Assembly: GCA_902702965.1 (NCBI GenBank)
Contig: CACRXP010000159.1
Location: 883,880 to 947,879, forward strand
DNA from: Spirometra erinaceieuropaei
Lineage: Eukaryota; Platyhelminthes; Cestoda; Diphyllobothriidea; Diphyllobothriidae
Reading direction: 5' to 3'
Length of the DNA: 64,000 bases
Below are positions 51,206-63,855 of this stretch, in pieces. Position numbers and translations under genes: made by a program. How positions within the stretch are numbered: the stretch's first letter is position 1; every line of letters starts with the position of its first letter. The notes beneath the pieces were generated by a model. It saw nothing but the letters and a program-made list of their open reading frames with translations. It made no database searches and was not told where the DNA came from.

Positions 51206-54200
51206 TTTTCGAGCCGGAGCTGTGAGGAAGACAAACGAATGGGATGCGTTCGCCTTCTGTTGTCATTAATACCGTGCTCCCCAAACGGGCCACGTGGTAG
51301 ATGCGCTGGACAAACACGGGGGTCATATCGGATTCTGGCAGGCGTTATCGGATTTGCGCACCATAATAAATGCCAACATTTCGACGTGCGGCAGACGTCG
51401 CGCACACTGGGACCCCTTCCGCCACCCCCCCCCCGCCCACTGTTGTTGCGGTCAAAAATCTGGTTATTTTCTGTGTGGACCAGGGGGTATTGAGTGGAGC
51501 GTCAAGGAGCAGGCTCGACTGTGTCATCCACCTGCGCCCTCCCACGCCTCCGGTCTTCTTGACCATGTTTTGACACGGGGCCCAGGTGTGGGGGGGAAGG
51601 AGAGAGTGCGGTGGATGCAGCACAAGTCACCGTCCCTGCTCTCAGCTGATGTGGAGCACAAGGTGGACAATGTCGGGAACAACGGTCAAACTGTCGTCAC
51701 TAACACCGGGTTTCTGCGTGGAGTAATCTTACGAATTCATGATCTGTAAGACTGTAATTTAAGTGGAAGACAAATCAGTGGGGGAACAGAGTCAGCGCTA
51801 CAGACTGCTGTGCGTTCTTACTGTCGGAAAGTCGCACAGGTCCTGGGAAACCTTCTGACTGGCTCCAAAACCCACCTTCTGTCATCTATATGCAAATCAG
51901 TAGGCCAGTCTGCCCCCCCGAAAGAGGAGTTTGGCACTTAATTTTTTGTGTCTGTCTGTGTGTGTGCGTGTTTACGCCCGGTTGACCAGTCGACTGCGCG
52001 CACTCAAAAAGTTCAACACATTTCTCGAGACGCACTTGTGATTTCCAGTTTTCGCATTAAACAGACAGGTGCGAGACCCTAGCGCACGGGAAAAGGGATT
52101 TTGTGCTGTCTCGGGTCAACGACACTACATGTTTTGCATTTGGGTTTTTTGGTGATTGAGTTTTTTCAGCTTACTCCCCTACTTATCTCTCGTGGTCGAC
52201 ATTCTTGACGACTAAGGTAGGGAGGACTCCAATGGCTATTTCACTGGAGGGATTTACGGATTCGCCTATAAGTAACCGATCGGGGGATGGGAATATCACA
52301 CCAACCCCCTTCTCCGCCATCCCTTCTCGCAAGCAATGGCTTTTGTTCGACCAGTTTATACCTAAGGCGGTAAGCACTACGCTGTCAGGGGATAGATGGT
52401 CTCGGAAGAGACCAGTCGGATATGTTTGCAGTGATGCAACTTCTGGTATCTACACTGAGTGTCCGTCTAGGGCACTCGTGCGCACTCAAATCAACGGCAG
52501 ATTATCCGCCTGACATTGTAAGGCCTTGTTTGATGCCTCAATCGCGTCTGACCAATTTCTGACACCGAGAGATTCTGTGCGATATCCAGTTTATTACAGC
52601 CGTCCAAAGTGACCAATCAATTCCAGGATTTACGTGGACTTGCTCTTGCTATACGCACTCAGACTTCTGTATCAGCGGGCCCGGAAGCGGACTCTGCGTC
52701 TTGTTGCAAATGAGCTTGAACAACGCATTCTTTCTTGAACCTGCTTCCCGTCTACTTCTACTCGGTACCTGATGTGAGGGTCTTTGTGGTTGAAATGTGC
52801 TCATGACTTCACCTGCCGGGAAATGTCCATCGTGCACCATTTCGAAGAAGTGTTTGCTCTAGAGTTTCGAACGTCAGGGATGATTATATCTGCTTATTCA
52901 GAATCAAAGTTGTGGATATATGGACGCAGTCCGGAACTCCCTGAACGACGCATAAACATTCGGCGCCTCCGCTGACAAAAAACCTGTACACTTAAGATGG
53001 TGGTACTGTCGGACAGATTTACGGGAAAAGGGAATCTATATGCTATATGGGGATTCTTTCCTGTTAACATATTTGGGGCATATTTGGACACCTGACAGAT
53101 GAGAACCGCCTTCTGGCTGACGAAAGCTTACAGCTGCAGCCGCTTGGCAGATTTATTTCTGGACTGAAGTGTTAGCATGACTACGTGTGGTTTCCGACTA
53201 ATCGAAGATACTGTTTATAACAACATTGTCACATGTTCGCTCAGTTATCAGAAAAGTGACTTGGGAGTTCAGTTTGCACCCAAGAATTGAACTTTGTGAA
53301 GCCTTTGCCGAAGGGTTCAAACAAGAATTCAACTAGTAGGGGGTTGTACAGGTGGCTTTTTCGGAATAATAACATGCAACATGATCTCGGGCTAGTTCAA
53401 AAACCAAGGGGTACTGACTTTCCCGTTAAGTTTTCTCAACCACCTATGTTATGGCCACTCGGTCAGATAGTAATATGAGCATTCACGATGGATTTGTAGT
53501 TCTAAATGACTACTGGAGTGTTCAGCTGTTATAGATTTTCCGTGGGAAACGATGTCAGCGCACAATTTGCCACTGGAATGGCATAATAGGTCGTTCCTAA
53601 GAGAAAAAGCCTAGAAAATCATGCCTTTCTAGACAAAACCTTGGTTGTTACGGGGTACGAAGCTTCTAAAACTAGACAACATGCAGTCTGAACAAAGGGA
53701 TTTAAATAGGTTGTTTTGCGGTCGGTATAGAGGACAGCATTTTGTGACGCATAAGGTAAATATAACAACTCCAATGACTTTCCTTCTTCTGACAATTGTC
53801 TCAAAACATTTGTCCACGGCAATTTTTCCATAAAAATACTATTTTAAGGTGGCTTTGAGAAAAACAGACAATTCAAACAAACATTAATGTACGGTACCAG
53901 CATACGAGGGGAGGGGGGGAATTCCGTGATTATCTACGTTGTACTACATATGTATGTATATATAATGCGTGAACGCTGTGAACCTCCCATGGTGTCCCAG
54001 ATCTTCTCTGACTGGCAGTCACGTCCAGCAGAACAAAAGCTAATTATCTTTTCGGACGAAAGCTGCAGGTCCGCATCAGCACAGTCAGCCGGGCAGGGGC
54101 GTCCAAGCCCAAGCCAATCATTAAAACTGAAGTGCTCTCTCATGAGCACATCTTGAGTGCAGGCTCGCTTTTATTTTCGCCTGGAGAACAAACATGTCAA

Positions 54201-54730
54201 TGCGGGTGTGGACCCTGTACAGAATAAAGCCCTCCCACTGGTCTCCCTCCTTTCCTCTCCATAAAGGGACAGTTGAGGTAATACCCACTACGCGTCACAA
54301 ACCAGCTTTCAGACGCTAATTGCTTAATCCACTTTTTTGCGCATCGTTTCGTAGGAAAAGTTTCCAATCCACTTGAGCCTACAAGTACATCGAGCTCACT
54401 GTTCCAAATAGTACCTCCGGTTCTACACATTTGTACTACCGGACTGCCAAGCAGTAAAAAAATTAATTACCATGTAAGTGAGTTGGTGCTTTGCGCGGAG
54501 GAGGCTCTGTGCATCTCAATGAGTCTGTAGCACGTGAGGACACTCGGTTAGAGTAAATGCGCCGAGGATTCTCCTACCAAGTTCACGTCTTTGAACTTGT
54601 ATACTGCATGCGCCGAACTTAATGGAATTGTGGCAAAAACTACCTGTAATAAACTATAGACCGCAACTGCCTACATAAAGGAAAAGCTGGGTAATATGTG
54701 GTTTGGTAGCCCCACCTGATGGACACAATA
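51206..54730. other. Long stretch without a recognised gene
   Basis: Contains a poly(C) run at 51426-51435 and a TG-rich run near 51950-51970. AGTGCGGTGGATGCAGCACAAGTCAC (51605) resembles AGTGCGATGGCTGCTGCGCAAGTCAC at 58228, so part is repetitive. Frames of 60-150 codons occur on both strands; none is recognised. Confidence 0.3.
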
Positions 54731-54734
54731 TTGT

Positions 54735-54796
54735 TAGGGTTGGGGTTAAGGGTTAGGGGCTATGGTTAGAGGTTAGGCTTAGGGGTTAGGGCAACT
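54735..54796 (+). repeat. Degenerate interstitial telomere-like tract (TTAGGG)n
   Basis: TTAGGGTTGGGGTTAAGGGT, GGTTAGAGGTTAGGCTTAGG and GGTTAGGG variants over about 60 bp. TTAGGG is the flatworm telomere repeat. Confidence 0.7.
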
Positions 54797-54799
54797 ATT

Positions 54800-55792
54800 T
54801 CTCAACCATTCACAGTCCAACCGCGCATTCCCAATGGCTTTTCTTTTGCATGCAACTACTTGTCCTCGTCGCCTGCGCGTTCCCCGGCCCCACCTGTAAA
54901 AACCTCTATTACTACCGGTCCCGTATTAGAGGTGACGGGGGTTTGTTTACTTCAGGTGGGGCTACCAAATCGCATGCGACCGGAGACTGCAGTGAAAGCC
55001 GGAAGTGACCGTGTTGGTTTTTTGACTGGGAGTATTCCTATTCGTCTGGAAAAACGATCGAGAATAAATATCTGATTTTAGTGTTACAAGATACCATACT
55101 AGATAGTACCTGTTCTATTAGTATGGTGTCTTGTCACACTAAAATATATGCTACTAACTGCCTGTCGGCAGTTAATGAATATTACGCGGTTATCCCGCTA
55201 TGGCCGATGGAGGTCGGACCAAATTTCGGTCTGCGCCTAAAGACCTTATCAGATCAGATCAGGTTTATTAAGGGAAAGGTAGGCGAGCGCCTTTAAACTC
55301 CCTTTTGGTTACAATAACGTCATAAAAAAACAGTGTGTAAGGCAGGTGTGAAAAAAAATTAGGTAAGTAATTACATACAAAAGCATTGGTCACTGGTATA
55401 AATTTGTCTGTGAATGCCTTCTATGTCAGAATTGTACAATAACCAGTACGGTACTTAATTTAAACTGATTTACTCCAAGTTAAGGGTTAGTTTCTGAGGA
55501 AGTAAAAGCAACAAATCTCTGATTGTCCAATGTTTTTATTGAGTTAAGTCATCCCTAAGAAACTACATGACCTAGGTGGGACTGGAACCCCAGGCAGCAA
55601 AGGCAGTGGATGAATGCAACTAGCAGTCTAGCCACCTGAGCTGAAAGATAATCTAATGAATTTTAGATATAATTTTTTTAAAAACTTACTTGCCCTCTCA
55701 GCCTACTGTATCATAGTTTGTGAGTTCCCTACTTTGAGGTAGGTTAAACAGGTATACTGACTCGCATATGATTTAAATAAGGGCTCTCGGTC
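54800..55792. other. No recognised gene
   Basis: AT-rich. AGATACCATACTAGATAG and CTATTAGTATGGTGTCT (55089-55133) form a short imperfect inverted repeat. ACCTAGGTGGGACTGGAACC near 55570 resembles a reversed tRNA-like T-arm without a full fold. Confidence 0.3.
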
Positions 55793-55793
55793 G

Positions 55794-55870
55794 GGGCCTC
55801 CTAGATCAGGTAGTTAAAGCGTTGACTGTACTTAAGACCCTTTGTGCTTTCGAATCCCGCTGGAACTATC
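55794..55870 (+). mobile_element. tRNA-like SINE head (family B), decayed copy
   Basis: GGGCCTCCTAGATCAGGTAG, AAAGCGTTGACTGTACTTAAGACC and CTTTCGAATCCCGCTGG keep the order of the head at 44831 but lack a clean acceptor stem. Confidence 0.6.
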
Positions 55871-56509
55871 AAGTTTTTTATAATAAGGTCAGCTGAATTA
55901 TTCAAATTTGCCAAAAAAACGCCTACTACAACCTGTGTTATGGCCTTGTCGGAAGCAAGCGCACATAAAAATGACCTTTGATTCTCATTGAGCACTTCGG
56001 TAGATTTGGACCAGGTGGCATAATTTGTGGGCAGTATTTATAAACCAGAGTGGGGGGTAAAGATTGCATGACTCAAAGGTTCGTATAAGTGCAAACTTTT
56101 AAAAACCCAAAGTACTCACTTGCTTCAAATACCAGCTGTGAAGGCGAGGGGACTTCTCCTAAAATGTACGCAAAAAGGGCTTTATTTGGCATGCTTTCCG
56201 TAGGGTACAGTAAAGTTTGCACATCCACAGAAAGTTCACGCGAAGAGTGTTAATTAAGTAGTTACTTAATCCCGAATATAATTTACACCGTTGTCTAGAA
56301 ACTGGCTTCCTTCAAAGTCAACATGCAACCACGCGAGAAATGACGTGGGATCGCGATGCCTTGTAATACGTTTAGCAATCTCACTTAGGTCATCTTTTTC
56401 ACTCGAAGGCGTATGGGAAAAGTGCTATTTACTTGTCTGTCTCGCAATCGAGGAAAGGTGAATGAGGGAGAAGAAGGTGCAGCAGTTTGCGCGCCTAAGT
56501 CTGCCTCAT
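55871..56509. other. No recognised gene
   Basis: Short frames only. Confidence 0.3.
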
Positions 56510-57790
56510 TATAAACTACCTCCCCAATCCCATCGCCTATTGGTTAACAGGCCTGGACAGTCAACTGGCGCATAGGAGAGGAAAGAGAGATCGATTCTGG
56601 GGAATCCATTCCTGTCGCATATTATTACATTCTTCATTGTACTAAAGCTTACGTCCTTGAATCTATTACGACCTGCTCGGAGTCGTGGCTTGGGAGGCTG
56701 CCAACTGACGGCATAACCGTTCTTTGCGATGACTATTTCGGAGTGAAAGGATAAGTGAGAGTAAAGCTGCAATGGCTGTTGTTTGGTGTGGTCCTCATGA
56801 ATAATTCACGCATGTGCTAGTAGAGTCGTCCTTACGGAGGCCTCGCACTTGTAGTGTCAGTCAGGCCGTGTGTGGTACGCGTAGAGGGACCGTTTAGCCC
56901 CGCCAACCACTGCGTCCCCGCCCACTTCTATTCGTTCTCACGTCTTCACGCAGTCGCAGCAAAGTGGATGAGGGAGCAGAGTGCTGCAGATGCTGCACAA
57001 GCCTGCCTCATATTACAATTATTCACGCAGAAGAACCATCACAGCAGAACCATCGACCCAGCACCCCTTCCATGCATCCCCGCTGGTTGATCCCTATCAG
57101 AAGTCTCGGAGCTTGTCTGAACTGAGACGATAAAGAGATGGCTTTGCGCGTGATCCCATGTAAGTTAGTTTATTCCGCAGACATTCGTTGTTGCAGTGCC
57201 TAAAACTTTCCTGCGACTTTCAGTTTTTCGCATCTGCGCTTTGCGAAAGATGCCCTCGCATTCTATCCCTTTCTCTACCAAACCAATTCGTCCCCACTTC
57301 CCTTCACATGTCAGTGCGGAGTGCCAAAATGGAAGACCCTGAAACGGACGCGGAAACGTGTAAGTGCTTATGCTTTTGTCTCGCAATCATTTAATTGGGT
57401 CATAATTCCGAAATTTTACGAAGCTATGATGAAAGTTGGGGGCGTTAGACTGCTCTCAAGTTTACAATCAGAAGAAAATGCCCTTGTCGGCCTGTGGTGC
57501 GCGTTGCCCCGCCATCGCTGCTTAGATCCACATCCATTTTGACCCAATTGTGAAAAAATCAGGCGATCTCGTTGGGATTCGAAAGCACGACAGTAGGGGG
57601 AAGGCCTTGGTACAGTCAACGCTCTAGCCATCTGATAGCCTTCTTGGCGGCTGTGGCAAGTAACAAGAAAAGGGGGAATTCGTGCAGTTTGAAAGAGTTT
57701 GCCGCCTAGGGTAATGAAAATGCCAACCATCGTTACCCGTGGTTAGTCTTTATAGAAAGCGTTCCACTTTCTGCAGGTCTCTGTTTATGC
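56510..57790 (-). repeat. Large interspersed repeat, copy 2
   Basis: Read on the minus strand this is the more compact version of 43988-46320. GGGCATAAACAGAGACCTGC, the tRNA-like head (57563-57640), the AAAATTTCGGAATTATGACCC block, TCAGTTCAGACAAGCTCCGA, the CTCCCTCATCCACTTTGCTG block, GTGGTTGGCGGGGCTAAACG and GTGAATTATTCATGAGG follow each other without the two extra intervals of copy 1. No protein-coding frame is shared. Confidence 0.75.
57563..57640 (-). mobile_element. tRNA-like SINE head (family B) inside large repeat copy 2
   Basis: Minus strand: GGCTATCAGATGGCTAGAGC (A-box), GTTGACTGTACCAAGGCC, then CGTGCTTTCGAATCCCAACGAGATCGC (B-box and 3' side). The acceptor-like stem is damaged compared with 44831. 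Confidence 0.6.
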
Positions 57791-57894
57791 CCACGGATTT
57801 ATCATGGCAGGCATTTCAACTAGGAAGTTGAAAAATTCATAGATGTTTTGGCAGATTTTGAATAATTCATATTGGCCCAACTGTGAAGAACTCG

Positions 57895-57976
57895 GCGCCT
57901 CGGTGGGATTCGAACCCACACAGTAAGGGGAAGGCTTTAGTACAGCCAACGCTCTAACCACTTGAGCTACGATGCC
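57895..57976 (-). mobile_element. tRNA-like SINE head (family B), second minus-strand copy
   Basis: Minus strand: GGGCATCGTAGCTCAAGTGG, TTAGAGCGTTGGCTGTACTA, GTGTGGGTTCGAATCCCACC, GAGGCGCC. The T-arm (GTGGG/CCCAC) and both pol III boxes are intact and the acceptor stem is nearly paired. As in the other copies, the inserted CTTCCCCTTACTGT stretch argues for a SINE rather than a tRNA gene. Confidence 0.65.
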
Positions 57977-59124
57977 CTGCCGGACGACTGGAGGACTGAG
58001 AGTGGCTTGGCAATGGCTTCTTCCTCTTAACGTGGTCCCCATGAAAACTCCCCTGAACGGGAGGTCCGAATCACCTCCACAGATGCCCGGTACCTTTAGA
58101 GTAGAGAGCAGCTCGTACGGGGAATGCGTAGACGAGCTGTTCAACTCTAACAGTCACTGTGTCCGCGCTTCTTTCTGGTCGTCTGGACACTTTTTCCCCA
58201 CCGGTGTCAGGTGACTGAGAATGAGGGAGTGCGATGGCTGCTGCGCAAGTCACTGCTGTCACTGCCCGCTCCGATTGGGGATGTCGTTTGCGGCGGTCAA
58301 ACTGCCACTGTTTCACAAACTGATAGGACATAGTGGGAGCAAATTATTGCGTTAAAGGGCTCCTTGGAAGCGATTCGGTTGTCCTTCTTTTTCTTGGACG
58401 CATAGAGGAGGTTCCAGGAATAGTTGCTGCTCTAACATACTCATTCGTTCTTTAGGACCTTGAAATTCAAATTGGCCCTGCGGAAGGTTTCAGAGTCAAC
58501 CCTCGTTCAAGGTGGTTATCGAGGTCGTGGATGATTCATCTAACCTGAGCTGACCTGCTTCATCTTGCGCGGTAAATGGCAATGTGGCGGTTTAAGTAAT
58601 AAACCTTCGAGAAATCCGTTTCTACCTCAATAATTTCGACATCAACCGCCTATTTGACGATAATTGTGGGGTTAGGCATAGGGTCACGCCTGATATCTGT
58701 ACCATGCGGAGAATCAGAATCCCCGTCATTGGATGTTATCGCCAGTTCTTAAAGGAAACTACACTTTCCGACCAGTATTAAAACGTATGCACCACGTGTC
58801 TCCCATGAGCTTATCTATGGCCGGAATCCAGGGCTTCTTTTAAATGCAGAGTAGAGTTCCCTTAGGAGCTTTGTAGCCATACGTTGACGTTTTTCATACG
58901 TACAAGGCCCTAAGTCAGTTATCGATCAGTACGGACTTATTTCGTCTGCATCCATGGAGATGCGAAAACTTGTAACCTGCGGCCGGCGATGCGCCACCTA
59001 ACAGTTCGACCGTGGTCTCCGACGATTTCCACCGTATGACGGTGACTTGCGCAAGAATTAGTTTATAGTGGTAATAGACTTGCCCATCATCTACCGCACT
59101 CTCTCCTTCTCCCCCACCCGAACC
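57977..59124. other. No recognised gene
   Basis: Frames are short. The 58205-58320 stretch resembles 51590-51700. Confidence 0.3.
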
Positions 59125-59215
59125 TTAATATTAAAATCTTACTTAAGTAACCTTTTCGAATCGAAAACTCATTTCAGTATTTTTGCTAACATTTCGTGAG
59201 TTAGCACATCTACTG
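59125..59215. mobile_element. Right-end fragment of a long-TIR MITE
   Basis: TTTTCGAATCGAAAACTCATTTCAG ... TTTCGTGAGTTAGCACATCTACTG-TA matches the right terminus of the 20.8-kb element, including the terminal CTACTG and TA. Confidence 0.65.
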
Positions 59216-59342
59216 TATGTTCTGAACTCGTCGGCGTCCAAGACAGCAGCTCGGTGTTAAGTACAGAATAAACCCTTACACCTGGTGCCTTTCATCGTCT
59301 GATATTGCTGCTATTGGGGTAGTTGAGGTCGACTCGTTAATA

Positions 59343-59592
59343 ACGGTAGAGGGGGTGCTCAGCGATCGTTCTTACGGAACTTACTCGTTCCATTGTGTCT
59401 TACGGGCTCTCTCTCGAGCCCAACCAGCAGCCGCACAGCGGCGCATGATTTAGGCAGAATAGCATTACCAACAAAGACAAGGAAGACTGGGATGGCCATT
59501 TCTGGCTTATTAGCCGTCGTCAGCCAGTCACACCCAACCCCGAGGTGTGGAACACCTGGGGCTCGAACTCGCAACCTGTTAGTTGGAAGTCG
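59343..59592 (-). mobile_element. tRNA-Arg-like SINE (family A), copy 6
   Basis: Linker (GGCTCGAGAGAGAGCCCGTA, GTGCGGCTGCTGGTTGGG) and body (GGCCATCCCAGTCTTCCTTG) as in copies 4 and 5. The head is cut after GACTTCCAACTAACAGGTTG, so the A-box is lost. Confidence 0.78.
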
Positions 59593-60744
59593 GGGGACGG
59601 CTCTGAATCATTTCCATTACGGCAACTTTCGGGTCTTTATGCGACATCCTTGCATATAACGTCTTTCCTCCCTACTCACTGTTCCTTATGCGTTGGGTTG
59701 ACAACTATCCGTTGCAAAGAGGCTAGCTTAAAACTCATTAATACGAGCCGACTTACGCAGAGTTTGTAGTCACAACAGTTAGGAAATTTCTGTTGACAGA
59801 CCATGGGAAATTCGAACGGTCAAAAAATTTGCGTCGCCATTTGGGAACGAACTTTCCAAATCTCACATTCACAACGCGCACTCTACCGCCAGCAAGTAGT
59901 GATCGACGTGTCTCCCAGCCGTGCGAGCAATCGATTTTTCGATGTTATTGGCTTGCTCGGGGGGGGGGTAAGAGGTTTTCGACTATTCGCGTGGCTGAGA
60001 CGCGCGTTGTGCTTGCTTCAGCTCTCGGAAGTACGATGGGGGGATGCGGAGGAGGAGGGATGCGGCGCGGTGCGGTTCTCTTCTGGTCTAACAATGCAAG
60101 TTTTCCGAACGCACCAGTTCCCCGTTTCCCGCTACCTCCGATTACAACTGTCTAAATTGTTTATGAATTTTAAAGACAACGGCGATTTGTGATCGCTGTG
60201 TTTTAGTGCATCTGTTTGTCCCACATCCTTCATAATCTCGTGGAACGCATCTGGAATCAAACGACCGGGGACGGTGGATTTGTCCGCATTTCTGCAGCCA
60301 GTTATGAATGATTACTCAAAATAAATCTATGACAGATTCTTAATTTAACCAGGCTATTTTTAATAAATGCACCTGCTTAAAGTTCTTTAAGGTGGCGTAT
60401 TTACTTTGATGCAGAGGGACCGTCAAAATGTCGCTCTAAAATGAGAGACAACTTATCTCATCGAGGGCAGTTTTTAAGCTTGCAGATAAAGTTATTTAAA
60501 GGCAACCGTTATTTACTGGTGCCCGTAGTTTGGGATACTTAAGGGCCAGCTGATGACTGCTGTGAACTAGCCAGTGAGTCTCAAACGTTTTGTGCGCATA
60601 TTCCGATGAAAAGGCTTTGCAAAAACTTATGCTGAAAGCCTAAAACCCCTCAACAAGCATCGATTTACATTTTAGAAATTCGATTAACGGTAGAACTGAC
60701 TTATGTGGTCCTGTGCATAATTCCGGAAGGGAAGAATATTCCCG
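59593..60744. other. No recognised gene
   Basis: Two overlapping frames of 120 and 129 codons (59793-60192) in different registers, GC-rich at the end and without recognisable motifs. A poly(G) run at 59959-59967. Confidence 0.3.
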
Positions 60745-60945
60745 TGTCCTAACCCCAACAATAACCCTAACATAAAACTGAATCGTTGCCCTGATCTGAA
60801 CTCTAGCCCTATCCTAAACCTAAACTCTGCAGTTAGCACCAGCCCCTACCTTAACCCTAAACTTGATCCTGGCTTACTTTACCGTTAAGTTTAAATTTAG
60901 TCTTAAATCTAATCCTTGACCTAACCTTAACCCTAACCCTGCGTC
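60745..60945 (-). repeat. Degenerate interstitial telomere-like tract (CCCTAA)n
   Basis: CCTAACCCCAACAATAACCC, CTATCCTAAACCTAAACTC, CCTTAACCCTAAACTTGATC and CCTAACCTTAACCCTAACCC over about 200 bp. Orientation is opposite to the tract at 54735. Confidence 0.7.
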
Positions 60946-63650
60946 CACTGGAAGTTGGTTCAACGCCATCTGTATTGCAGGCCGTTCCCAGTCCGGTGAC
61001 CTGTTGAGAGGATCACATAAGTCAGTACTGACCGACTAGTTAACCCACTCATCAAAGCGCTTTTTGATTAAACTCCAAGACTTCTTGAATAAGTAATATC
61101 TTGTGTTCTGAAGAATACACCTGGGTGACGAGCAATTACTACACTTCTGTGCCGTCTTTTTAAAGGCTGACTTTGATGTCATCCTTCGTAGTATGAAGAG
61201 ACCCTGAGCACTTTCAGATGCATTTGCGAACTAGTTGCAACCTCAACTGAGGGCGCCCCCTCGCCCCCCCCCCCCTTCAAAGTACTAGCAACCTTTTTTA
61301 ATCTCCACATTCGACCCGAAAGCAATCATAGAAATAGTAATAAGTGAAAAGACCTACGGTTTTTTGACTGCTTCTGTTCCCTGGACTCGTGCAAGTCCGC
61401 GCCGCAGAGTTTTCTCTATTTTCTGTCTGCAGCCTCCTCCACTTAAAAGGACTTTAAGCAGAAGCTGGTTGGAGGAAACTATGTGTGTGTGTGTGAATTA
61501 AAGGACGCCATCGTGACATGCTGCGAGCTCCGCCCCACATTCGCCTCCCAGTATCATGTGATCGCTTCCCGGATGCAGGGGGGATGCAATTCATTCTGAC
61601 TTCCGCCCGGAAGGCCTCAGAAAATTTTCTCCCGCGGTGTGGTTTCAACATCAGAACGTTAAATGAGCTGCAACCCAGTAGCAGACCGTTTACTGCTTCC
61701 TCATGTTGTTTTTTGTTGCATCGACTACGCTGCGCTGGTGAGTTCACACGCTCGTGGAAAGTGCTCATTCGCGCACTGTAGGTGACCTTGAAATTGTTAC
61801 CGGTGCAGCCCATGTGTACCAGTCCCCTTCCTTCGATTTATTCCTCTGCGAACAACACTTATTATTCACTGTCCCCATTGGCTGAAATTGCCTTGCCTTC
61901 CTGACTAAATGTAAACTTAACAGGGGCGGTTTATTCGAAGTCGGCTATTTTTGACAATTATTTTTTTTGTTTATTTTTAAATTGTCGTGCGCACTTTCTT
62001 TGCCAAATGGCAGTGTACAATAAGACTTTCGATAGGTATCTGTTTTCTGTGTCTCCTTGCTTCCCGTCCTATGTGTTGCCCCACTCGTAAAACCCCCTCT
62101 ACCGCCATTCAACGTATGACACGGTCTACAAGCTAGCTCAAGTTGGCTGGGGTCTTACCCCCTACCGTTGCCAAAACATCAGCTTGTAATAGGGAGCGGC
62201 AATGGTTCACTTTCTTCATGATCTGAGTCTCTTAATCTAATCAGGATATCCGTTTTGTGTCTGGATCGAATGTTCGTGGTATGGCGCTAAACACTATCAC
62301 AAAGCATGTACGCAAATCCTTTAAAGAATCCTCTTAACCTTGGCAGAGGAAACGCAGGTTTGTTATCGAGGTCTACTCCATAACTGGTGTCACAGTGTAA
62401 ACTAAATATTATTTGCGTTTTTCGAGAAATCACCTCAGAGATGCAAGAGTAAAAACAGAAAACATGCCAGAAAAACAGCATTTGGGGGTTGTCCGGAGGC
62501 TTCATTACTACAAAGAAGACTTTCTAAATGATGCTTTAGATAAACAATAATGTTCGAAACAAATTAGCGTTGTACCATAATGGCATGAAGATTACTTCAG
62601 TAGTAAGTATCTCCTTCACACAAGAACGGAAAAACCAGCATAAATAAGTGCGAAGGAAGATGTATTTCCAGAAGCTCTACCTAGGAGTATTCACCCTCCA
62701 CAAAGGTTTCTGCTCGTTCACTTGGACCTGTTTCGTTCCTCCAATAAGGACTGTTGTTTGAAACTGTGCTTTTCTCATACTTTCTGCCTCTAACCATCCT
62801 CCCGTTAGTGTTTTAAGATGCGCTTAGTCATCGGCTGTGAACAACTAGTTCTAAACAGCTGAAAGCCACATAGCATCACATTCACTGTCTTGAAAGGTTG
62901 CACTGTCCGAAATTTGAAAAATGCCACTTTCTCGAACGAAATAACAGACGCTACCAAGGAAACTGACACAAGAAGACTGCCTTCTCGTCTGCTATTTGCC
63001 TAGTTTTCAGGTAAGAACGAACTATCTGCCTTGAACGCATGTAAAATGCGCGGATCAGACATAAAAGGGCTTTGCCACTTAGGCAAGCGGGGTTTGAAAG
63101 CCTACTTCTTACTCAGCACCGATACAAGGTCTTAATCTACCGTCATATTGCACACCCCCCCCACTCAGCCCAACACGGAGGTCAGGAAGCGCGGTTAGCT
63201 TTGGCCGACTACCGCCAGAAAATACAAAGGACAGAATACTCGCGCGCCGTGGAAGCCGGTCAGACATTTTAGCAGTTCCTCTGTATTTCAGGTCAATTAA
63301 TTGTGTAGGTGTTAACTAGAAGACTCAAATTGACCCGATCACAGGAGGATGGCTCACAATTATTTATTCGATGTCTAACTTCTCACTGGAACGGGCTTTC
63401 GGGAAAGACGTAGACGGTGATCCAGTAGCCTAAGACCCCACAATTTCACGAACTGGTCAATCTACAACTTTGCCATTTAAGCCTCTTCACCAGTCCTACC
63501 AACCGGAACTTCGATCTAACCCACGAATAATTTCACATTAGAGTCCCTGAGGATTTCCTAGAAAAAAACAGACTTTAGAACACTTATTACTACCTCATAA
63601 TGGCCTAGATGCTAGGCTTCAGTTAACCGAAAAAAAAATGGGAATCTTAC
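60946..63650. other. No recognised gene
   Basis: Contains a poly(C) run (61264-61275) and a TG run (61481-61495). The 119-codon minus frame at 61454-61813 and its 87-codon antisense partner show no domain. Confidence 0.3.
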
Positions 63651-63855
63651 CGGTGGGTTGCCTATCCTCCTCCCTGGTCCGCTTTTTTCCCCGAAACATC
63701 CGGCCTGGTAGACGTCTCACGCATTCGAAAAGCATCCTGATGTGTGCTCGACCTGTCCTCACCCCGGACCTATCTCCACGTGGTACCGCCGGAGCCGATG
63801 GTTTCACCTCATTTATCGATTTTTCGGCAGCTGCGCTGGCCGCTCTCCTTGCCAT
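63651..63855 (-). CDS. Candidate first coding exon of an unknown gene (low confidence)
   Basis: On the minus strand an ATG (63853-63855) opens 68 codons plus one base, ending at a strong donor-like CCACCG|GTAAGATT. The peptide is Ala/Arg-rich at the start (MARRAASAAAEKS) and basic near the end (RGKKRTREEDRQP). No family is recognised and the next exon could not be found before 60 kb. The opposite strand is also open here, so chance is a real alternative. Confidence 0.2.

Noticed and set aside
54836..55300. Pair of 71-codon frames as exons
   Set aside because: No motifs, no splice-consistent chain.
59793..60192. Two 120-129 codon overlapping frames
   Set aside because: They overlap in different registers, in GC-rich low-complexity DNA, without motifs.
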